Shown here: one piece after another, positions 14,869 to 18,617 of the stretch | Layout of the letters: the number at the start of each line of letters is the position of its first letter | Numbering within the stretch: position 1 is the first letter of the stretch | Assembly (NCBI GenBank): GCA_050945895.1 | Contig: JBMNTU010000039.1 | Span: 1 to 18,617, forward strand | DNA: 18,617 bases | DNA from: JBMNTU01 sp050945895 | Lineage (GTDB): Bacteria; Bacillota; Clostridia; Christensenellales; Christensenellaceae | Reading direction: 5' to 3' | Notes under the pieces: model-generated | What the model was told of the DNA's origin: nothing | Database searches by the model: none | What the model saw: only the letters and a program-made list of their open reading frames with translations | Made by a program: the position numbers and the translations under genes

Positions 14869-15300
14869 GCTGTGCCTCCTACTAATTTATTAATATGTGT
14901 GTTGCAACAACACTAAAAAGCGCAATTAAACAGACACCAAAAACTCCAAGCTTTGATGCTAAACCAAAACAAGCCTTTTTCTTTAGCAAATGATCTGAAT
15001 GATACGAAAATAAATATATTGTAAGTAAAATATAGGTCTTATTATTGCAATTTCCCAAACGAGAGCATAGCCAACATTTGCCAAAGCACACTACGCCTCA
15101 TACATTTTGTAGTGCATACCTCGCGCTGCTATTTATCAATTCGTTGTAAAATATTCAATCTATCATGTAAGTCATCGGGTGCCCGCACTTTTTACGCGTC
15201 AATGCAAGCTTCTGTGAAATCGATCGTCTTTTTTCGGCTTTTTAATGCTTTATATTTTAAAATGTTTCATTTTCTGAAGTATATCAACATTTTGTCCCTG
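14869..15300 (-). other. Long leader of the sugar operon
   Basis: About 400 untranslated, AT-rich bases lie between the likely operon promoter (15278-15306) and the first start codon at 14868. They contain element B (15056-15131). A GTG-started frame of 69 codons (14882-15091) ends in a hydrophobic segment (GVFGVCLIALFSVVATHIL), with a GAGG 6 bases upstream. It ends 13 bases before the oxidoreductase start and could be a small membrane protein, but support is thin. Confidence 0.5.
15056..15131 (-). ncRNA. Candidate structured element B in the sugar-operon leader
   Basis: On the minus strand, hairpin 1 pairs GCAC-TAC (15109-15115) with GTA-(GT)-GTGC (15086-15094). Its loop starts AAAATGTATG. 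TTTGG follows, then hairpin 2, with CAAATG (15075-15080) paired to CGTTTG (15056-15061) around a 13-base loop. The arms, bulge and loop core match element A at 12195-12345. The copies share GTAYGYRCTRC in the left arm, and all differences there are transitions. The location in an untranslated leader favours an RNA role, but a repeat is possible. Confidence 0.4.
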
Positions 15301-15306
15301 ATTCAG
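15278..15306 (-). promoter_or_regulatory. Likely promoter of the sugar operon with an AraC-type site
   Basis: On the minus strand TATACT (15278-15283) is a good -10, with CTGAAT (15301-15306) 17 bases upstream as a weak -35, as expected of an activated promoter. The plus-strand bases AGTATATCAACATT (15278-15291) match 12 of 14 bases of the palindrome at the AraC gene (AGTATATTGACATT). This suggests the AraC regulator acts here. Confidence 0.5.
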
Positions 15307-15326
15307 CAACAATCCTGACGTATACT
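15298..15326 (+). promoter_or_regulatory. Promoter remnant in front of the decayed AraC copy
   Basis: CTGATT (15298-15303), a 17-base spacer and TATACT (15321-15326) align base for base with the live AraC promoter (TTGATT, 17, TATAAT). The following TATCA-ATATAC-TGACA keeps most of the operator palindrome. It is divergent from the sugar-operon promoter and overlaps its -35 region. Confidence 0.55.
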
Positions 15327-15356
15327 ATCAATATACTGACATTTTTAAGGTATTTT

Positions 15357-15452
15357 ATGCAGCCCCATTCCATCGCCGTCGGCAGCAGGCTACGCGAAAC
15401 CGCGCCACACCGCAAACCCGGCTTTTCTATTGGCAGCCCTTGATCTCAGTTT
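15357..15452 (+). pseudogene. Decayed N-terminal copy of the neighbouring AraC-family regulator
   Basis: ATG 15357 opens a 28-codon frame reading MQPHSIAVGSRLRETAPH, against MQLHSIAVGSDLRETTPH in the intact regulator at 15542-16444. From the promoter to this point about 80 of 94 bases agree by hand count. An extra base near 15423-15440 then shifts the frame and TGA follows at 15441. The base-level match (TTGATCT) continues to about 15447, after which it is lost. The copy faces the live gene head to tail on the opposite strand. It is a relic of a duplicated or displaced regulator gene. Confidence 0.8.
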
Positions 15453-15527
15453 TCCTGTATTGTTTAGAAAATACGTTTTTGGTTGACTTGAGCAGACACA
15501 AAAATCCTGACTTTCCGTAGACTAAGA

Positions 15528-15562
15528 AAAAAGCACCCGCATCATTCAAGCAGGCGCTTTTT
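15528..15562. terminator. Bidirectional terminator overlapping the AraC gene's stop codon
   Basis: AAAAAGCACCCGC (15528-15540) pairs over 13 positions, including three wobble pairs read as RNA, with GCAGGCGCTTTTT (15550-15562) around a 9-base loop. The A/T flanks act as U-runs on both strands. The stop codon (15542-15544) lies in the loop, so it ends AraC transcription from the minus strand. Confidence 0.8.
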
Positions 15563-16444
15563 GGTTGTTCGGTATTCGCGAGGGGTTAGGCCCGTCTGCA
15601 CTTTAAATACCTTGCTGAAATAGCTGGTGGACGAAAACCCTACGGAAAAACAGATGTCCGTTACTGCCAGGTTGGTCGTAATTAGCATGTCTGCTGCTGT
15701 ACGCACACGAATATCTGTCAGGTAGCTGAAAGGCGTTGTTTCGAGGTCGGTTTTAAAGCATCGGAAAATTTCCCGTTCACCAATGCCTGTTGCGGCAGAT
15801 ATATCGGCAATGCAGATATCTTCCGCGTAGTGTTTATTTAAAAACATAAGCAGTTCTTTGATGCGCGTATGGTCTTTTGGTTCTGTTTCGACGGGAATCG
15901 CATCGCGCATCCCATGAATAAGGGTGATCCACAGGTCGGAGAGGCGGTTTTGAATCATCAGTTCAAAACCAAACGGCTTCCCCACAAAAAGAGCGTGCAC
16001 AGCACGGATATCTTTTATTATTTTGTTTTGCCAGGGAATGCTTTGCTTCAGCGGTATTCCTTCTAGTCCTTTGGTGTTAAGTATGGGAAGGACATATTTT
16101 TGCTCAAGCAGGCTATGAGGGGTGCCAAACAAAATTTCCGGTTTAAAGACAACCGTAAACATTTTACAGTGGCGCGGACGCTCGGGAATCATCGCGTGGA
16201 GTACATCTGCATTGAAGAGCATACCGTCGCCTTCGCTAAGCAGCACGCGTCGCTTGTGCGTATGAAACCAAAGGCTGCCGCTGTATACAAATTGCAGTTC
16301 CACTTCGTTGTGCCAATGCCAGGGGATATCTCCCGAAATAATACGGTCATAGTCAAGATCAAAGGCCTCCAGCGGAAACATCGGACTACCGTGGGGCGTG
16401 GTTTCGCGTAGGTCGCTGCCAACGGCGATGGAATGGAGTTGCAT
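15542..16444 (-). CDS. AraC-family transcriptional regulator with cupin sensor domain
   Basis: The protein has 300 residues, typical for the family. The N-terminal cupin is marked by PWHWHNEVELQFVYSG (about 41-56), with His and Glu residues for ligand or metal, and a second His-containing strand near 83. The C-terminal double helix-turn-helix spans about 194-292 (ICIADISAATGIGEREIFRCF and DICFSVGFSSTSYFSKVFK, ending TGLTPREYR). A frame extends 33 codons upstream, but ATG 16444 has a GGAGG site 6 bases before it and matches the start of the relic copy. It likely senses a sugar and controls the neighbouring transporter operon, whose promoter carries a similar site. The palindrome overlapping its own -10 box suggests autoregulation. 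Confidence 0.95.
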   Translation of the reverse strand: MQLHSIAVGSDLRETTPHGSPMFPLEAFDLDYDRIISGDIPWHWHNEVELQFVYSGSLWFHTHKRRVLLSEGDGMLFNADVLHAMIPERPRHCKMFTVVFKPEILFGTPHSLLEQKYVLPILNTKGLEGIPLKQSIPWQNKIIKDIRAVHALFVGKPFGFELMIQNRLSDLWITLIHGMRDAIPVETEPKDHTRIKELLMFLNKHYAEDICIADISAATGIGEREIFRCFKTDLETTPFSYLTDIRVRTAADMLITTNLAVTDICFSVGFSSTSYFSKVFKVQTGLTPREYRTTKKRLLE

Positions 16445-16457
16445 AGAAAACCTCCAA

Positions 16458-16503
16458 AATGTCAGTATATTGACATTATACGTCTGCATTATTGCATAAT
16501 CAA
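16458..16503 (-). promoter_or_regulatory. AraC gene promoter with 20-base palindromic operator
   Basis: On the minus strand TTGATT (16498-16503), a 17-base spacer and a perfect TATAAT (16475-16480) form the promoter. AATGTCA-GTATAT-TGACATT (16458-16477) is a perfect 7-base-arm inverted repeat that overlaps the -10 box. Related sites occur at 15326-15343 and 15278-15291. Confidence 0.75.
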
Positions 16504-16603
16504 GAATGAAATGTCGGTGATATGATAGGCGCACCAAAAACACAGCGAAAGCATTACGATATCATCCAAACGATAGGCGAATAATCCCTACCAATATAAT
16601 TCC

Positions 16604-16626
16604 TTCCCTGCAAGTTTTGCCGGGAA
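16604..16626 (-). terminator. Hairpin downstream of the acetyltransferase gene, possible terminator
   Basis: TTCCC-T-GCAA (16604-16613) pairs with TTGC-C-GGGAA (16617-16626) with one mismatch and a 3-base loop. T-rich sequence lies on the plus-strand side rather than after it on the minus strand, so termination of the minus-strand gene is uncertain. Confidence 0.3.
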
Positions 16627-16666
16627 CGCGCTTTTGTCTTTTTTATATTTTCCCCACTTAGCGTTC

Positions 16667-17182
16667 TTATTCCCGCAGATTCTTTCGCATCAGCAAATCG
16701 GTTTGCACATCCTCCCCCAGCAGGAAGGGGTGTTTGCCAAAGCAGGTAAATCCATTCTTTTCGTAAAACCGAATCGCCCGGTGGTTGTGCTCCCACACGC
16801 CCAGCCAGAGGAACGCCTTAGCCTTCTCAACGGCACAGCCGATTGCATGATCCAGAATCCGCCGCCCCAACCCCTTGCCATGATATGCGCGCAGGGTGTA
16901 GATACGTTCGATCTCTACAGAGCCGTCCATATCCGGCTCCGTCTGCGCCGGGCCGTCGTTCAGCTTCAGGTAGCCCACAGGCATGCCGCCCTCTGTTGCA
17001 AAGAAAAAAGCTGAATACGGACACGCAAGCTCCAACGCTAACTGCCGCGCAGAAAACGCCTGCGCCGTGTACGCGTCCATATCGGCCCTTGTGTTGTGAG
17101 CTTCAAATGTTTCCCTATATGTCTGATCTGCAATTTTGCATAGTTGCGCAAGATCATCCATACTGCATCGTTTCATTTCCAT
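16667..17182 (-). CDS. GNAT-family N-acetyltransferase
   Basis: The 171-residue protein has the GNAT layout. The acetyl-CoA pyrophosphate loop is RAYHGKGLG (about 98-106), preceded by the strand VEIERIYT. The C-terminal WEHNHRAIRFYEKNGF (about 130-145) is the hallmark of the PaiA/RimI-like group. It transfers an acetyl group to an amine, perhaps a polyamine or small metabolite, but the acceptor cannot be told. The start at 17182 has GGAG 4 bases upstream. The Met two codons later has better spacing and is an alternative. An extended -10 box lies 33 bases upstream, so it is probably a single-gene unit. Confidence 0.93.
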   Translation of the reverse strand: MEMKRCSMDDLAQLCKIADQTYRETFEAHNTRADMDAYTAQAFSARQLALELACPYSAFFFATEGGMPVGYLKLNDGPAQTEPDMDGSVEIERIYTLRAYHGKGLGRRILDHAIGCAVEKAKAFLWLGVWEHNHRAIRFYEKNGFTCFGKHPFLLGEDVQTDLLMRKNLRE

Positions 17183-17214
17183 TTCGCTCCGTCCCTCCCG
17201 GTTCGTGCAATATG

Positions 17215-17223
17215 ATTATACCA
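17215..17223 (-). promoter_or_regulatory. Extended -10 promoter of the acetyltransferase gene
   Basis: On the minus strand this reads TGG-TATAAT, a perfect -10 with the upstream TG. No good -35 is visible. Confidence 0.6.
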
Positions 17224-17389
17224 AAACCACAACCCAAAAGGAACGGTAGTCCGCCCCAACAGCGTCCAACCCGCAACGCACACATTGCTCCGGCACTACC
17301 AAGTCCACAACGCCCAATATGGGTGTCTTCAAACCATTATTCAGCATTACCTATTCTATTAAAAAGTCCCTCTGTCTTTGTTCCGTGTA

Positions 17390-17626
17390 TCAGGGCTGTT
17401 TATAGCGCTTTTCTCCAGCCAAAATCATCATTTTTTCTTTATGAGGCTCTATCTCGCATTGGGCCACCTTCGCTTCCCATTCTTCGGGCAGAATATCTTC
17501 AACCGAAATAGTAATGGCTTGCTGCGGGCACCCCCAAACTTCCAGAAAAACTGCGTTGATTTTTTCCACTACAGCTTCCTTTGTAGCCCGGTCTTTTGGG
17601 AAGGCCTTAATTGCAATGTATGGCAT
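17390..17626 (-). CDS. 4-oxalocrotonate tautomerase-family protein (PptA-like)
   Basis: The 78-residue protein begins MPYIAIKAFP, so Pro becomes the N-terminal residue after Met removal, the catalytic base of this superfamily. The length and the later segment ISVEDILPEEWEAKV match E. coli PptA-like tautomerases (about 77 residues). Such enzymes interconvert keto and enol forms of small acids, usually as dimers or hexamers, and the natural substrate is often unknown. An AGGAG site stands 8 bases before the start. It lies just downstream of an aldo/keto reductase relic and may once have been in one operon with it. Confidence 0.9.
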   Translation of the reverse strand: MPYIAIKAFPKDRATKEAVVEKINAVFLEVWGCPQQAITISVEDILPEEWEAKVAQCEIEPHKEKMMILAGEKRYKQP

Positions 17627-17650
17627 ACCAGCAACTCCTTTCCTTAGTCT

Positions 17651-17746
17651 TTATCGTCCAAAAATTTCATCTGCATTTTGCATGTTTTCCATGATGGGTA
17701 CGCCAAAGGGGCAGCGGTTTTCATAGGCACCGCACCGGCGCCCTCG
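17651..17746 (-). pseudogene. C-terminal relic of an aldo/keto reductase with ferredoxin-like tail
   Basis: Directly after the PilZ gene's stop, in the same frame, the minus strand reads RRCGAYENRCPFGVPIMENM and then QNADEIFGR-stop. This matches the end of clostridial aldo/keto reductases, which carry a 4Fe-4S tail of the form CxxCGxCExRCPFGV...FG. The rest of the enzyme (about 300 residues) is missing. One expected cysteine is Tyr (TAT where TGT is expected), so the cluster motif is also damaged. It is a remnant left by a deletion that joined it to the PilZ gene. Confidence 0.75.
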
Positions 17747-18617
17747 TTACGTTTGTTCCACCGGGTTGAATGTTGCACGGGCTGCCCGAGTGGCATTTTT
17801 TTGAGCAATCAGGCGCAAGACTTCGGGAGACTGCGCGTGTTTTTCCCAGTCCAAAATTTCATATAACCAGAACTCTCCTTTTTGGGCTGCAATGTAGCAT
17901 GTCATACTATAGCCATTGCTCAGAACAACAGTTATCTCGGGCGGCAATTCCCCCGAATATTTGAGCAGCATGTTTTTATAGCTATAATCCGCAATTTGCG
18001 CGCGCCCCGTCTCTTTTATGCAAACATCCAGCGTTAAGGGAATTCGGGGCAGGCTGCGGCGAGACTCGGTAAACGGCTTGCTGCGTCCGTTGCGGATGGC
18101 ATTAAGTTCATCCATTGCCGTAGCTGTAATTGCATTAGAAAGCGCATAATGCCGGTCATAGACAATTTGAGAATACTGTGCTTTGTCTTGGGGAGAGCAG
18201 GGCTTTACCTGCATGGAATATTTCCATTTGCCGTCCACTTGGTCAATATGGGCTATAATCGCTTCCATATTTGCGCAATATCCGTTGTCTCTGAGCGTTA
18301 CACGAAAGCTGGAATCGTCCGGAATATATTCCGGGTCATCCATAAGAACAGCAAGCCCCTTGTCAGACACATCCTCCGTTACACCACACAGTGCGGAGAG
18401 CCCGGTATGTATCTCCACAGGAACATTTATGTACAGCCGCTCTGTGGTTCGGTGGTTGACCCGCCCCAGCATAAATACAATTGCCATCAAAAACATGTAA
18501 AAATTATACGCCATCCAAAACAGCGGAATCAGCGCGTCGTATGCCTGCCTGGCGCCCAGGGCATAAATACACATAGCAATAGCCGCCGCGGTAAACCCAA
18601 GGAAAATAAAATGCGGC
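17747..18617 (-). CDS. Membrane protein with tandem PilZ domains, likely C-terminal part of a cellulose-synthase-like glycosyltransferase (cut by window edge)
   Basis: The 289 visible residues stay in frame to the window end, so the ATG at 18574 is probably internal. Hydrophobic segments (FIFLGFTAAAIAMCIYALG and LIPLFWMAYNFYMFLMAIVFML) precede a PilZ domain with the c-di-GMP motifs RTTER and DVSDKG. This order (membrane helices then PilZ) fits the BcsA family, which makes cellulose or another polysaccharide when c-di-GMP binds. A second PilZ-like unit follows with RSLPR and DYSYKN, where the usual final Gly is Asn. The glycosyltransferase domain itself is not visible, so another membrane PilZ protein remains possible. 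Confidence 0.8.
   Translation of the reverse strand, partial: PHFIFLGFTAAAIAMCIYALGARQAYDALIPLFWMAYNFYMFLMAIVFMLGRVNHRTTERLYINVPVEIHTGLSALCGVTEDVSDKGLAVLMDDPEYIPDDSSFRVTLRDNGYCANMEAIIAHIDQVDGKWKYSMQVKPCSPQDKAQYSQIVYDRHYALSNAITATAMDELNAIRNGRSKPFTESRRSLPRIPLTLDVCIKETGRAQIADYSYKNMLLKYSGELPPEITVVLSNGYSMTCYIAAQKGEFWLYEILDWEKHAQSPEVLRLIAQKNATRAARATFNPVEQT

Noticed and set aside
12195..15131. Elements A and B as a known riboswitch (cobalamin, TPP, SAM, glycine, c-di-GMP and others)
   Set aside because: None of the conserved cores I know for these classes is present in either copy.
15298..16503. Invertible (phase-variable) switch between the two AraC promoter copies
   Set aside because: The inverted copies would allow the gene body to flip, but they differ at about 15% of positions, the left copy is frameshifted, and no recombinase gene is nearby. 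A relic is simpler.

Overview
The window looks like a chromosomal segment of a Gram-positive anaerobe of the Clostridia type (Bacillota). This is inferred from strong AGGAGG-type ribosome sites, intrinsic terminators, the uvrB-uvrA tandem, a lipoprotein sugar-binding protein, and mixed base composition (AT-rich spacers, moderately GC-rich genes). No rRNA, tRNA, CRISPR array, insertion sequence or prophage gene was seen.

Layout. (1) 1-3776 is an inositol/polyol locus. It holds the start of a zinc alcohol dehydrogenase on the minus strand, cut by the window edge, a LacI-family repressor, and a divergent iolG-like dehydrogenase plus iolE dehydratase pair ending in a terminator. Near-identical palindromes follow the repressor's own promoter and the dehydrogenase promoter, so the repressor probably controls both. 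(2) 3777-9211 holds a small unknown gene with its own terminator, then uvrB and uvrA for nucleotide excision repair. (3) 9212-15300 is a minus-strand sugar operon. In transcription order it reads: a SAF-domain oxidoreductase related to homoserine dehydrogenases, a lipoprotein binding protein, a double ABC ATPase, and a permease. (4) 15298-16503 holds an intact AraC-family regulator on the minus strand and, facing it on the plus strand, a decayed copy of the same gene's promoter and first codons. (5) 16604-18617 is a minus-strand group: an acetyltransferase, a 4-oxalocrotonate-type tautomerase, the last codons of a lost aldo/keto reductase, and the C-terminal part of a membrane protein with PilZ (c-di-GMP) domains, probably a cellulose-synthase-like glycosyltransferase.

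How the parts work together. The AraC regulator has a 20-base palindrome next to its -10 box. A similar site sits at the likely promoter of the sugar operon, so it is probably that operon's regulator. The operon has two unusually long untranslated stretches, about 400 bases before its first gene and 363 bases between the binding-protein and ATPase genes. Both carry a related two-hairpin element whose stems differ by compensating base changes. This is the best candidate here for an undescribed element, either an RNA regulator or a small structured repeat. All alignments and counts were made by eye.
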